Below are positions 8,297-18,044 of a stretch of 64,000 nt of DNA, one piece after another. This DNA comes from JAWMQL01 sp033283165 (GTDB lineage Bacteria; Pseudomonadota; Gammaproteobacteria; Pseudomonadales; Halieaceae). The translations under genes were made by a program, and so were the position numbers. The stretch spans positions 496,001 to 560,000 of the forward strand of contig JAWMQL010000002.1 in NCBI GenBank assembly GCA_033283165.1. The letters run 5' to 3'. Each line of letters starts with the position of its first letter. Positions within the stretch are counted from its first letter, which is position 1. The notes beneath the pieces were generated by a model. The model saw nothing but the letters and a program-made list of their open reading frames with translations. It was not told where the DNA came from and did not search any database.

Positions 8297-10429
8297 CTAG
8301 CGGCGCCACCGGTGATAGCGCTCGACCCAGTTCAGCAGCCGCTCCGGCTTGCGCGCCTTGCGCCACTCGCCGGCGGCAAACTTGTTGCCCTCGCTCAGGG
8401 TCGGGTAGATATGGATGGTCGCCAGAATCTTGTTCAACCCGATCCCGTGCCTCATCGCGAGCACAAATTCGTTGATCAAATCCCCCGCATGGTAGCCGAC
8501 GATGGTTGCCCCGAGGATGCGGTCCCGCCCCGGCACCGTCAGCACCTTGACAAACCCGTGGGCCTCGCCATCGGCGATGGCGCGGTCCAGGTCGGACAGG
8601 TCATAACGGGTCACGTCGACGGCGACACCGCGCTGGGCGGCTTCCCGCTCATTGAGCCCGACCCTGGCCACTTCCGGGTCCGTGAACGTCGCCCAGGGGA
8701 CCACCGAGTAGTCGACCCGGAACCGGCGCAGGCCGCCGAACAGGCCATTGACCGCCGCGTACCAGGCCTGGTGACTGGCCATATGGGTGAACAGGTGCGG
8801 ACCCACCACGTCGCCACAGGCATGGATCGTCGGCACGGAAGTGGCCAGGTATTCGTCCACCGCGATCTGTCCGCCGACAGTCAGTTCCACGCCCAGTTCC
8901 TCCAGTCCCAGACCCTCGATGTTGGGGCTGCGTCCCACGGCCAGCAGCAGGCGCTCGAAATCGATCTCGAATTCTCCCTGCTCGCCGCGGAAACGGCCCC
9001 GTTGACGCTCGCCCTGGCGGTCGAAAGACAAGGCTTCGCAGCCCAGGTGCACCGTGATACCACCGGCGGTAAAACGCGCCAGCAACGCCGCCGAGACCTC
9101 CTCGTCCTCACGGGGTAACAGGCGCCGGCCGCGACTGGCCAGGGTTACCTGCACCCCCAGCCTGGCCAGGGCCTGGGCCAACTCACAACCGATCGGTCCC
9201 GCCCCGAGCACCAGCAGCGACCGCGGCGCGTCGCGCATCTCCCACACCGTATCGGAGGTGAGGTAATCGAGCTGGTCCAGGCCCGGTAGCGGCGGTACGC
9301 GGGGCCTGGCCCCACTGGCAATCACAATATGGCGGGCGCTGATCCGCGCTCCGCCGACCTCGATCTCCCAGGGGGACACCAGCCTGGCGTCGCCCTGCAC
9401 ACAATTGACACCCAGCGAGGTGAAACGCTCCACCGAGTCGTGTGGTTCGATGGTGCTGATAATGTTTTTCACCCGCGCCATGACCCGTGGGAAATCCACC
9501 TGGACGTCCATCGGGACGAGACCGAATTCCGGCGCGCGGCGGGCATAATCGGCTACCCGGGCCGAGCGGATCAGGGACTTGCTGGGCACGCAGCCGGTAT
9601 TGAGGCAGTCACCACCCATGCGGTGCCGCTCCACCAGGGTCACCCGGGCGCGCACCGTGGCGGCGATCAGGGCCGTGACCAGTCCGGCGGAGCCGGCACC
9701 GATCACCAGCAGGTTGTTGTCAAAGTGGCGCGGGCGTTGAAAACCCCGCAGGGCCCGGCGCCGACGCAACCAGTTGAGCAGGGCGCGTGCCAGCAGCGGA
9801 AACAGGGCCAGCAGCAGGAAGGATAACAGCAGCCCGGGGGATATGATGCCCGACAGGTCCTGCAGCTGGCCGAGTTCCCGGCCGGCGTTCACGAAAACAG
9901 CCGTGGCCGGCAGCATCCCCAGCTGGGACACCCAGTAAAACCGCCGCAGTGAGATAGGCAGCAGGCCCATCAACAGGTTGATCAGGAAAAAGGGAAACAA
10001 CGGCACCAGGCGCAGGGAGAACAGGTAAAACCCCCCGTCCCGGGCAAAACCGGCGTTGACCGCACGCAACTGTGGGGCAAAGCGCTGCTGCACCCAGTCC
10101 CGCAACAGTACCCGCGACACCAGAAACGCCAGGCTGGCGCCCACACTGCTGGCGAAGGATACCAGCAGCAGTGCGTACCAGAACCCGAACAGAGCTCCGC
10201 CGGCCAGGGTCATGATCGCCGCCCCCGGCAGTGAGAGGCCGGTGACGAGCACGTAGACGACAAAAAACAGCCCACCTGCCGCCACCGGCCTGGCCTGCCG
10301 CCAGGCATACAATTCGTCTATCCTCGCCTGCAACACCCCCAATTGCAGGTAGGAGCCGAGGTCCAGGGCAAACCAGGCCCCGATGGCGGCCAGCACGACG
10401 ACCAGTACCACGATTTTTTTCAGCTGCAC
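8297..10429 (-). CDS. TVP38/TMEM64 membrane domain fused to an FAD/NAD(P) disulfide oxidoreductase
   Basis: About 710 residues. Residues 1-225 hold five or six hydrophobic segments with a TVP38/DedA-type core (LSLPGAAIMTLAGGALFG, FPFFLINLLMGL). From about residue 240 there is a complete class I pyridine nucleotide-disulfide oxidoreductase. It has VIGAGSAGLV for FAD, the redox pair in DCLNTGCVPSKS, VLGAGPIGCELAQAL for NAD(P), HACGDVVG, and the C-terminal HIYPTLSE of the dimer partner's active site. Mercuric reductase and dihydrolipoamide dehydrogenase are the nearest named relatives. GTG 10429 is preferred over ATG 10495 because GGAG lies 6 nt before it and the extra 22 residues are not membrane-like. 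Substrate unknown. Confidence 0.88.
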   Translation of the reverse strand: MQLKKIVVLVVVLAAIGAWFALDLGSYLQLGVLQARIDELYAWRQARPVAAGGLFFVVYVLVTGLSLPGAAIMTLAGGALFGFWYALLLVSFASSVGASLAFLVSRVLLRDWVQQRFAPQLRAVNAGFARDGGFYLFSLRLVPLFPFFLINLLMGLLPISLRRFYWVSQLGMLPATAVFVNAGRELGQLQDLSGIISPGLLLSFLLLALFPLLARALLNWLRRRRALRGFQRPRHFDNNLLVIGAGSAGLVTALIAATVRARVTLVERHRMGGDCLNTGCVPSKSLIRSARVADYARRAPEFGLVPMDVQVDFPRVMARVKNIISTIEPHDSVERFTSLGVNCVQGDARLVSPWEIEVGGARISARHIVIASGARPRVPPLPGLDQLDYLTSDTVWEMRDAPRSLLVLGAGPIGCELAQALARLGVQVTLASRGRRLLPREDEEVSAALLARFTAGGITVHLGCEALSFDRQGERQRGRFRGEQGEFEIDFERLLLAVGRSPNIEGLGLEELGVELTVGGQIAVDEYLATSVPTIHACGDVVGPHLFTHMASHQAWYAAVNGLFGGLRRFRVDYSVVPWATFTDPEVARVGLNEREAAQRGVAVDVTRYDLSDLDRAIADGEAHGFVKVLTVPGRDRILGATIVGYHAGDLINEFVLAMRHGIGLNKILATIHIYPTLSEGNKFAAGEWRKARKPERLLNWVERYHRWRR

Positions 10430-10541
10430 CTGCCTCTCCCGCCCGTTCGCGTTGCGGGGGCTTGAAACCGGACCCGCAACCCCCATATACAGCATAGAGC
10501 CTGATAAGCGGCCCGCCCACCAGTGGCTTTAAAACCGTCAG

Positions 10542-10569
10542 TTGTGGCGGCCCGGTCCGGTGGTATTAT
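10542..10569 (+). promoter_or_regulatory. Putative sigma70 promoter of trxA
   Basis: TTGTGG (10542-10547) and TATTAT (10564-10569), 16-nt spacer, about 54 nt upstream of the trxA ATG. Confidence 0.5.
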
Positions 10570-10622
10570 GGCTGCTCTCAAACCACGCGGGGCCAGGTCC
10601 CGCAGACTAACTGGAGAACCTG

Positions 10623-10949
10623 ATGAGTGACCAAATCGTTCACGTCACCGACGCGACGTTTGACCAAGAAGTACTGAATTCCGACATCCCCGTATTGGTG
10701 GATTTCTGGGCCGAGTGGTGTGGTCCCTGCAAGATGATTGCACCGGTACTGGACGAAATCGCGGACGAATATGCCGGTAAACTGAAAATTGCCAAGGTTG
10801 ACGTCGACGCCAACCCCGACATTCCGCCCAAGTTCGGTATCCGCGGCATTCCCACCTTGATTGTTTTCAAGGGCGGCAATGCCGAGGCGACCAAGGTGGG
10901 CGCGCTGTCCAAGCAGCAGCTGACAGCATTTATCCAGGAAGTCGTCTGA
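10623..10949 (+). CDS. trxA: Thioredoxin 1
   Basis: 108 residues, the length of E. coli thioredoxin. The active site is WCGPC (residues 32-36) in VDFWAEWCGPCKM, with the cis-Pro segment IRGIPTL and the conserved buried Asp in VLVDFW. It is the cytoplasmic dithiol donor for ribonucleotide reductase, methionine sulfoxide reductase and others. An AACTGGAGAACC leader supplies the RBS. The following palindrome acts as its terminator. trxA upstream of rho is the usual arrangement in gammaproteobacteria. Confidence 0.97.
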   Translation: MSDQIVHVTDATFDQEVLNSDIPVLVDFWAEWCGPCKMIAPVLDEIADEYAGKLKIAKVDVDANPDIPPKFGIRGIPTLIVFKGGNAEATKVGALSKQQLTAFIQEVV

Positions 10950-10985
10950 TTCCGCCGCTTCATCCTGCTGAATCACGGCAATATC

Positions 10986-11034
10986 GGGGACAGTTCACTT
11001 AATTCTCAAAATTGAGTGAACTGTCCCCTTTTTT
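10986..11034 (+). terminator. trxA terminator made from a GGGGACAGTTCACTTAATT palindrome
   Basis: Left arm 10986-11004 pairs over all 19 positions with 11010-11028 (one T-G wobble), 5-nt loop, then T6. It is a perfect-looking intrinsic terminator. The arm sequence belongs to the same repeat family as the inverted repeat at 57208-57292. Confidence 0.85.
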
Positions 11035-11252
11035 GGAATCTGTTATTCACCCGTATCGAGGGCAAAAAAAGCGTAGACGAGGCCCCGGGGCCATGCTAAA
11101 TTGCCTTCAGTCGCGCAGTCCCGTGCGGCAATAATAACTCTGCTATTCGAACAATCCGCTGCAATCAGGCCGCATGACGCGCGGTTGCAGGCACACATTC
11201 AAACCTTCCTTTTTGTTGAATCCTTTTCCTCACAACACGACCCGTACACTTT
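11035..11252 (+). other. rho 5' leader, no supported element
   Basis: About 218 nt between the trxA terminator and the rho ATG. It has AT-rich pyrimidine stretches just before the gene, and autoregulation through a long leader is known for rho in E. coli. I could not identify a convincing promoter or leader peptide here. Confidence 0.4.
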
Positions 11253-12518
<1,266 letters not shown>

Positions 12519-12521
<3 letters not shown>

Positions 12522-12542
12522 CGGCAGCGCCAGCTGCCGTCA
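12519..12542. repeat. Perfect 10-bp hairpin containing the rho stop codon
   Basis: TGACGGCAGC (12519-12528), loop GCCA, GCTGCCGTCA (12533-12542). The TGA at 12519-12521 is the rho stop. No T-tract follows, so it is not a standard terminator; it may protect the mRNA end. Confidence 0.6.
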
Positions 12543-12544
12543 TG

Positions 12545-12664
12545 CCCGGTAAAGCGGGGCAGGCTCTACCCGATAAAGCGGGGCAGGCTCTACCCGGTGA
12601 AACGGGGCAGGCTCTACCCGATAAAGCGGGGCAGGCTCTACCCGGTAAAGCGGGGCAGGCTCTC
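12545..12664. repeat. Five tandem copies of a 24-bp repeat
   Basis: Units at 12545, 12569, 12593, 12617 and 12641. All share CCCGRTRAARCGGGGCAGGC followed by TCTA (TCTC in the last). Variants alternate GG, GA, GG, GA, GG at positions 4-5. Each unit can form a small CCCG..CGGG hairpin. The array runs into a hairpin repeat of the ATCCC..GGGGATGACG type. Copies are directly adjacent with no spacers, so it is not CRISPR. Confidence 0.9.
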
Positions 12665-12676
12665 CCGGTGCAGGCC

Positions 12677-12703
12677 GGGATCCCGGCTTTCGCGGGGATG
12701 ACG
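12677..12703. repeat. Dispersed hairpin repeat, degenerate copy
   Basis: GGGATCCCGGC, TTTC loop, GCGGGGATGACG. One arm position is mismatched. It is the same class as the elements at 32907 and 50146: widespread short intergenic palindromes ending in GTGACG/ATGACG. Confidence 0.55.
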
Positions 12704-12723
12704 AACTTCGGAGACGTCCCGCA

Positions 12724-14205
12724 ATGAAATACCGCGATCTCCGCGAATTCATTACCGCCCTGGAGGCCCGGGGTGAACTCAAGCGCATCCGGCACGAGGT
12801 TGACCCCGCGCTGGAAATTACGGAAATCTGCGACCGTACCCTGCGCCGGGGCGGTCCCGCGCTGCTGTTCGAAAATCCCAAGGGCTACGACATCCCGGTA
12901 CTGGCCAACCTGTTCGGCACCGAGCAACGGGTGGCCCTGGGCATGGGCCAGGAAGAAGTGAGCGCCCTGCGCGACGTGGGTGAACTGCTGGCCTACCTGC
13001 GCCAGCCGGATCCGCCCAAGAGTATCCGCGACGTCATGGATAAGGCACCGGTGCTGAAACAGGTGCTGAGCATGGGGCCAAAGACCGTGCGCAATCCGCC
13101 CTGCCAGTATCATGCCCGACAGGGCGAGGACGTCGACCTGCGACGCCTGCCGGTCCAGACCTGTTGGCCGGGAGACGCAGCACCGCTGGTAACCTGGCCC
13201 CTCGTCATCACCCGGGGGCCCGGCAAGGAGCGCCTGAACCTCGGCATCTACCGTATGCAGTTACTGGGCCGCAACCAGCTGATCATGCGCTGGCTCAGCC
13301 ACCGCGGTGGCGCCCTGGATTACCGCGACTGGCAGCTGGCCAATCCCGGTCAACGCTACCCCGTGGCGGTAGCCCTGGGCGCGGACCCGGCGACCACTCT
13401 GGCGGCTGTGACGCCTGTACCTGACAGCCTGTCCGAGTACGCCTTTGCCGGCCTGCTGCGCGGCGACAGGACCGAGGTCGCGGAGTGCTTCACGCCCCTG
13501 TGCCGGGACCACGGACTGCAAGTGCCGGCCAGCGCGGAGTTCGTCCTGGAGGGCTACCTGGAGCCGGGAGAGGAAGCTGATGAAGGCCCGTTCGGGGACC
13601 ACACCGGCTACTATAACGAGGTAGAACGCTTCCCCGTGTTCACCGTCGAAGCCATTACGCACCGGGAATCACCCATCTACCACAGTACCTATACCGGGCG
13701 TCCGCCGGATGAGCCGGCGGTCATGGGGGTGGCCCTGAACGAGGTCTTCGTGCCCCTGTTGCGCAAGCAGTTTCCGGAGATCGTGGATTTTTACCTGCCA
13801 CCCGAAGGCTGTTCCTACCGCCTGGCGGTAGTCACCATGCGCAAGGAATACCCGGGCCACGCCAAGCGCGTCATGCTGGGTATCTGGTCCTTCCTGCGCC
13901 AGTTCATGTACACGAAGTTCATCATCGTAACCGACGAAGACGTCAACGCGCGCGACTGGCGGGATGTGATCTGGGCCATGACCACGCGCATGGACCCGCG
14001 GCGCGATTCCGTGTTCATCGACAACACCCCGATAGATTACCTGGATTTCGCCTCACCGGTGGCGGGCCTGGGCTCCAAGGTCGGTTTTGATGCCACCGGC
14101 AAGTGGCCGGGGGAAACCGACCGGGAATGGGGCAGCCCCATCGCGCAGGACCCGGCCGTGGTCAGCCGGATCGACGCCATCTGGGCGGAATTGGGACTGG
14201 ACTGA
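12724..14205 (+). CDS. ubiD: 4-hydroxy-3-polyprenylbenzoate decarboxylase
   Basis: 493 residues, close to E. coli UbiD (497). It opens with MKYRDLREFI and carries the UbiD-family blocks NLGIYRMQLLGRNQLIMRWLS, ADEGPFGDHTGYY (metal and prenylated-FMN site) and the C-terminal DATGKWPGE. It decarboxylates the polyprenyl hydroxybenzoate intermediate in ubiquinone synthesis using prenylated FMN from UbiX. The RBS is GGAG just upstream. ubiK, another ubiquinone factor, lies at 43.9 kb. Confidence 0.96.
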   Translation: MKYRDLREFITALEARGELKRIRHEVDPALEITEICDRTLRRGGPALLFENPKGYDIPVLANLFGTEQRVALGMGQEEVSALRDVGELLAYLRQPDPPKSIRDVMDKAPVLKQVLSMGPKTVRNPPCQYHARQGEDVDLRRLPVQTCWPGDAAPLVTWPLVITRGPGKERLNLGIYRMQLLGRNQLIMRWLSHRGGALDYRDWQLANPGQRYPVAVALGADPATTLAAVTPVPDSLSEYAFAGLLRGDRTEVAECFTPLCRDHGLQVPASAEFVLEGYLEPGEEADEGPFGDHTGYYNEVERFPVFTVEAITHRESPIYHSTYTGRPPDEPAVMGVALNEVFVPLLRKQFPEIVDFYLPPEGCSYRLAVVTMRKEYPGHAKRVMLGIWSFLRQFMYTKFIIVTDEDVNARDWRDVIWAMTTRMDPRRDSVFIDNTPIDYLDFASPVAGLGSKVGFDATGKWPGETDREWGSPIAQDPAVVSRIDAIWAELGLD

Positions 14206-14223
14206 ACGGCCGGCCGGCCGGGA

Positions 14224-14943
14224 TCAGAATTCGTACTCCAACAGGGCGCGAACGGTATAATCCGGCGTGTTCGATTCCACCCCGAACACCACCCCCGCTT
14301 CCCAGTGCAGCGCCTTCAGCGGGCCCAGACGCTCGGTCCCTGTCAGGACCGGCCCCAGGGCACGGCTGTCTTCCCCGGCATACAATTCCAGTGCCGGCTC
14401 GAACCGCGGTGAATAACGATAGCGCGCCTGCAGCGCGAGTGAGGTCTCGAACTCGTTATCGATACCATGGCCCCACTCGTAGCTCAGACCCAGGTTGGCA
14501 GTGCCGCTGAAACGCCCGAATTCGCGCTCCAGCAACAGCTTGGTGGAATACTCCCACCGGTTCTTCTCGTGTTCCCTTTCCAGTTCAAACAGCAGGCCAT
14601 AATCCAGTGCAAATTCGCCCTGTTCTGTCAGCTGCCACAACATCTCCAGTTCGTAGGCCTCCATTTCCAGGCCTTTTTCGCTGTTGCGTGCGCCGATCAG
14701 GTAGCCCTCGACAAACAGGTATTCCGACACCGCCCGGCCCAGTCCCAGCCGATGCACCTGGCGATTGCGCTCCCCGGTCAGGGGATTGTCATCCTCCTGG
14801 GCCATACGCCACTCGAGCTCCCACTCCAGCTGCTCGACGTAGGGATGGTAAACCTTGTCCACCGCGCTGCCGTCGGCAAGCGCCGCGGTCGCCCACAGCA
14901 AACCGGGCCATGACAGGTGGCGCGCGCGGCTGCTAATGCCCAT
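14224..14943 (-). CDS. Putative outer-membrane beta-barrel protein of the FTR1 operon
   Basis: 239 residues. It has a short hydrophobic N-terminus ending at ALADG that could be a signal peptide. Alternating polar/aromatic strands follow (LEWELEWRM, YLFVEGYLIGA, FALDYGLLFELE, TANLGLSYEWG), and the chain ends in Phe (LLEYEF), as outer-membrane barrels do. I do not recognise a named family. Its ATG lies inside the end of the FTR1 gene (11-nt overlap), so it is translated with the iron permease. It may carry metal across the outer membrane or sense it; that is inference from context. Confidence 0.7.
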   Translation of the reverse strand: MGISSRARHLSWPGLLWATAALADGSAVDKVYHPYVEQLEWELEWRMAQEDDNPLTGERNRQVHRLGLGRAVSEYLFVEGYLIGARNSEKGLEMEAYELEMLWQLTEQGEFALDYGLLFELEREHEKNRWEYSTKLLLEREFGRFSGTANLGLSYEWGHGIDNEFETSLALQARYRYSPRFEPALELYAGEDSRALGPVLTGTERLGPLKALHWEAGVVFGVESNTPDYTVRALLEYEF

Positions 14944-15721
14944 GTCGCCTCCCCTGCGACCGGGTTGCCAGCCACGCGGTGGTGAGCAGCAGCGCCAGGC
15001 TCACCACATAGAGAGTGACCTGCAACGCTCCCGGGGAGGATTCATAGCCGAACACGGCATACATCAGCTGCCCCGTAAGTGATTGTTCGCTGAGCAGGCC
15101 GGAGCTGTCCCAGACCGGTGGCCCGGTCGGCAGCCAGTCCACCTGTTCCAGCAACATGGAGGCCTGCATCACCATGCCGGCTCCGATCAGGCTGAGTAAC
15201 CCGAGGCAGACCCGGACGCCTTTCGGGCCGCTGACCATACCCAGGGCGGCGTACAGCAGAATACCCAGGCTGACGCCGATGCCCGCACCGATCACGGCAC
15301 CAGTGAACACGGAGGCACGCAACGCATCGGCGGCGAACCCCGCAATATACAAGGCTACTTCGGAGCCCTCCCGCACCATGGCACAGATAAGAGCGAGCGC
15401 CATGAGAACCCGCAACGCGGAGGCGGGGGCAGCCGCACCGCGCTCGCGACCGGCCGACAGCGCGATCACGGCGAGAACCAGGCCGTACACACTGAGCTGC
15501 AGGCCCGCGTTCGCAACTTCCTGACCGGCCCCGTCCAGCGCATCCGTCACCCCTTCGAGGGCGGATGCGAACCACAGGGCGCCAACGGCAGCTACCGGCA
15601 CTGCCCATCGGAGCCAGCGCGCCCCCAGGTGCTGGTGCCGGCCCAGGGCCAGTAACACGCTGATCAACACCGCCGCTTCCAGCACTTCGCGCAATACCAG
15701 GATGACAGAGCTAAGCAGCAT
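14933..15721 (-). CDS. FTR1 family iron permease
   Basis: 262 residues with about seven membrane segments. Two REXXE iron-binding motifs are visible: REVLE at residues 11-15 and REGSE near residue 117. These are the signature of the Ftr1/EfeU/FtrC high-affinity iron permeases. It lies 9 nt after a secreted cupredoxin, its usual partner for iron oxidation or hand-over, and overlaps the next gene. No EfeO/EfeB or P19 partner is present. Confidence 0.9.
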   Translation of the reverse strand: MLLSSVILVLREVLEAAVLISVLLALGRHQHLGARWLRWAVPVAAVGALWFASALEGVTDALDGAGQEVANAGLQLSVYGLVLAVIALSAGRERGAAAPASALRVLMALALICAMVREGSEVALYIAGFAADALRASVFTGAVIGAGIGVSLGILLYAALGMVSGPKGVRVCLGLLSLIGAGMVMQASMLLEQVDWLPTGPPVWDSSGLLSEQSLTGQLMYAVFGYESSPGALQVTLYVVSLALLLTTAWLATRSQGRRHGH

Positions 15722-15730
15722 CGCCCGACC

Positions 15731-16060
15731 TCACTCCACCACGACCCGGCCCTGAGCCGTGCGGGGGTTGAACTCGCCGAAAAATGGGTAGGTGCCCGGC
15801 GCCAGCGGCCCGATAAAGATGTTGGCCTTGCGCCCGCCCAGGATGACTTTTTCACGATTGAGCTCGTAGCTCTCAAATTCTTCCGGGGTCGGGTCCCGGT
15901 TATACACCACGAGCTTCACCTTGGTATCCGCCGGGATGCTGATGGAATCCGGGTGAAACAGGTGATCGCGTATCTCGATTTCAAGCACCGGGGTCTTGCC
16001 CCAGCAGGGCAGACTGAGAACAAGCCCGAAAAAAAACAGCGGCCGGTACATCGCGCTCAT
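15731..16060 (-). CDS. Secreted cupredoxin-domain protein of the iron operon
   Basis: 109 residues: a signal peptide (about 1-21, SLPCWG), then a small beta-sandwich with RDHLFHPDSISIPADTKVKLVVYNRDPTPEEFES and PGTYPFFGEFNPRTAQGRVVV. This is the cupredoxin_1-type partner commonly next to FTR1 permeases. The C-terminal loop lacks the Cys/His pair of blue-copper proteins, so classic type 1 copper binding is doubtful. Acidic and Met/His residues may bind iron or copper differently. It overlaps the kinase gene by 4 nt (ATGA). Confidence 0.85.
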   Translation of the reverse strand: MSAMYRPLFFFGLVLSLPCWGKTPVLEIEIRDHLFHPDSISIPADTKVKLVVYNRDPTPEEFESYELNREKVILGGRKANIFIGPLAPGTYPFFGEFNPRTAQGRVVVE

Positions 16061-17376
16061 GAACCCCGCTCCGGTTCCAGCGGAAATTCGACGGTCACCA
16101 CAAGACCGCGGCCCACCGGGTTGTCCTCCAGGCGGATCGCCGCATGATGCAGCTGCGCGATATGTTGTACGATGGCCAGGCCCAGGCCAGTCCCTGCCGT
16201 AATGTCACTGGCGCCTGACCCGGCGCGGTAAAAGCGCTCAAAAACCCGCTCCCGCTCCCCCTCCGGAATGCCGGGGCCGGTGTCCGCAACCTGCAGTCTT
16301 GCAAACTCCCCTGCCCGCCCGGCGTACACGGTGATTTCACCGCCCTCCGGTGAATACTTGGCCGCATTGTCGAGCAGGTTCTGCAACAGGGTTTCTACCA
16401 GTCCTTCATCACCCCATAGCATGACGGATTCGCCATCGAGTGCAATGGTCTGATGCCGCTGTTCGAACATGGGCCAGGCGGAGGCGGTCACACGCTGGGC
16501 CAGGGTATGCAGATCGAAGCGGCTGAAATGGGCCTTGATGATTTCCGGGTTGGTCCGATTCAGGTCGAGAATCTGTTCCACCAGGTGCTGCATGCGCTCC
16601 ACCCCGGCGTCGGCGTGGGCCAGTCCGGTATGGCCCGGGGGGAGTTCTCCCGCCAGGTTGTGCAGGTGGACCTTGAGCACGCTGATCGGTGTGCGCAGTT
16701 CGTGCGCGGCGTGCGCGGCAAAGTGCTTTTCCCGCTCAAAAGATGCGGCGAGCCTTTCCAGCAGGGAGTTGGTCGACGCCACCAGCCGTTCCAGCTCTGC
16801 CGGGGTATCTTCGTGAGCGAGCGGCTCCAGGTCGTCACTGCGCTTCAGGTTGATCTGCCGACTCAATTCCCGCAACGGCCTCAATCCCCAGCCCACCAGA
16901 ACCCAGACCAGCAGGGCAGACACCGGCAACCACAACAACAGGGGCAATACCGACTCCAGCACAACTTCTTCCGCCACGCGATGACGCAGGTCGTCTCGTT
17001 CGGCCACGATATACCAGCTGCCGTCATTTGCCGCACGGGTGAAACTGCGCCAGCGATAACCGGAAAAATTGGCGTACCGGAAGCCGGTGGCCAACTCGTT
17101 GATCTGCTGCTCCGGCGCCTGCCTCGAGCGCAACAGCAGTTGGCCCTCCCGCCAGACCTGAAATACCAGCTGATCGCCGTGCTCGGTGGACACAATCTCC
17201 CCGGTCCCGGTGGTGCCGTTCAATATCAGCAGGTCACTGAGATACTGCAGCTGCTGGTCCAGTAACTGCTCGGCCTCGCGCATACTGGAGCGATAGCCGT
17301 TGAGGGCGGCAAAAAAGGACACCAGGGTAAAGGCGGCCACCAGCATGGCGACCAGCGAGACGCGGATCGAATTCAT
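16057..17376 (-). CDS. Sensor histidine kinase (QseC/PmrB-like)
   Basis: 439 residues. It has TM1 (about 8-26), a periplasmic domain of roughly 115 residues, TM2 (about 145-165), HAMP, a HisKA domain with AAHELRTPISVLK (phospho-His), and HATPase with NLLDNAAKYSPEGG, VADTGPGIPEG, FERFYRAGSG and GTGLGLAIV. It is an inner-membrane partner of the response regulator upstream, whose stop overlaps its start (TAATG). Placement inside the FTR1 operon suggests it senses metal status or the envelope. The ligand is not evident. Confidence 0.92.
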   Translation of the reverse strand: MNSIRVSLVAMLVAAFTLVSFFAALNGYRSSMREAEQLLDQQLQYLSDLLILNGTTGTGEIVSTEHGDQLVFQVWREGQLLLRSRQAPEQQINELATGFRYANFSGYRWRSFTRAANDGSWYIVAERDDLRHRVAEEVVLESVLPLLLWLPVSALLVWVLVGWGLRPLRELSRQINLKRSDDLEPLAHEDTPAELERLVASTNSLLERLAASFEREKHFAAHAAHELRTPISVLKVHLHNLAGELPPGHTGLAHADAGVERMQHLVEQILDLNRTNPEIIKAHFSRFDLHTLAQRVTASAWPMFEQRHQTIALDGESVMLWGDEGLVETLLQNLLDNAAKYSPEGGEITVYAGRAGEFARLQVADTGPGIPEGERERVFERFYRAGSGASDITAGTGLGLAIVQHIAQLHHAAIRLEDNPVGRGLVVTVEFPLEPERGS

Positions 17377-18032
17377 TATCGGGCTATGGTATAGCCAATG
17401 CCTCGCACTGTCCTGATCATGTTTTCGGGCATTTTTTTGCGCAGGTGGTGGATGTGCACTTCCAGCGCATTGCTGGCCACTTCCTCGCCCCAGCTGTACA
17501 GGCGCGCCTCCAGGGCATCGCGGGTCAGTACCTTCCCGGCGCTTTCCATCAAGGTCTTCAGCAACATGTATTCCCGGCGCGGCAGCTCGATTTCTTCACC
17601 GGCGACCCGCACCGCGTGGGCGGAGGTATCCAATTCCACCTCGCCGATCGAGATGGTGCTGGTATTGGCCGTCGCCAGGCGCCGCTCGAAAACCCGCAGG
17701 CGCGCCGCGAGTTCCTTCATATCGAAGGGCTTGCCCAGGTAATCGTCGGCACCCTGGTCCAGACCGGTAACCCGGTCTTCCAGGTCGCCCCGGGCAGTCA
17801 GCACCATCACCGGGATGTGATCGTCGCGCTTGCGAACCGCGGCGAGCACCTCCAGGCCATCCATATCCGGCAAGCCCAGGTCCAGCACCATGATATCCGG
17901 TGCCTCGGCACGGACCGCGGCCAGGGCCTGCCGGCCGTCGCTCACATGATCGACCGCAAAGCCTTCTCCCCGGAGGGCGGCCTGCAGACCGGCCGCCAGG
18001 GAGGAATTATCTTCAACCAGCAGGATTCTCAT
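17376..18032 (-). CDS. OmpR-family response regulator (QseB/PmrA-like)
   Basis: 218 residues. The receiver domain (1-115) has acidic pocket E7/D8, phospho-acceptor Asp51 in MVLDLGLPD and Lys in YLGKPFD. The C-terminal winged helix (about 125-218) has RREYMLLKTLMES and VHIHHLRKKM. It probably controls its own operon. Only 12 nt separate it from the SDR gene upstream, so no separate promoter is obvious and it looks co-transcribed with the biosynthetic genes before it. Confidence 0.93.
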   Translation of the reverse strand: MRILLVEDNSSLAAGLQAALRGEGFAVDHVSDGRQALAAVRAEAPDIMVLDLGLPDMDGLEVLAAVRKRDDHIPVMVLTARGDLEDRVTGLDQGADDYLGKPFDMKELAARLRVFERRLATANTSTISIGEVELDTSAHAVRVAGEEIELPRREYMLLKTLMESAGKVLTRDALEARLYSWGEEVASNALEVHIHHLRKKMPENMIRTVRGIGYTIAR

Positions 18033-18044
18033 AGGACATTGATA

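Noticed and set aside
12545..12664. CRISPR-like repeats
   Set aside because: Units are contiguous 24-mers with no unique spacers, and there are no cas genes.
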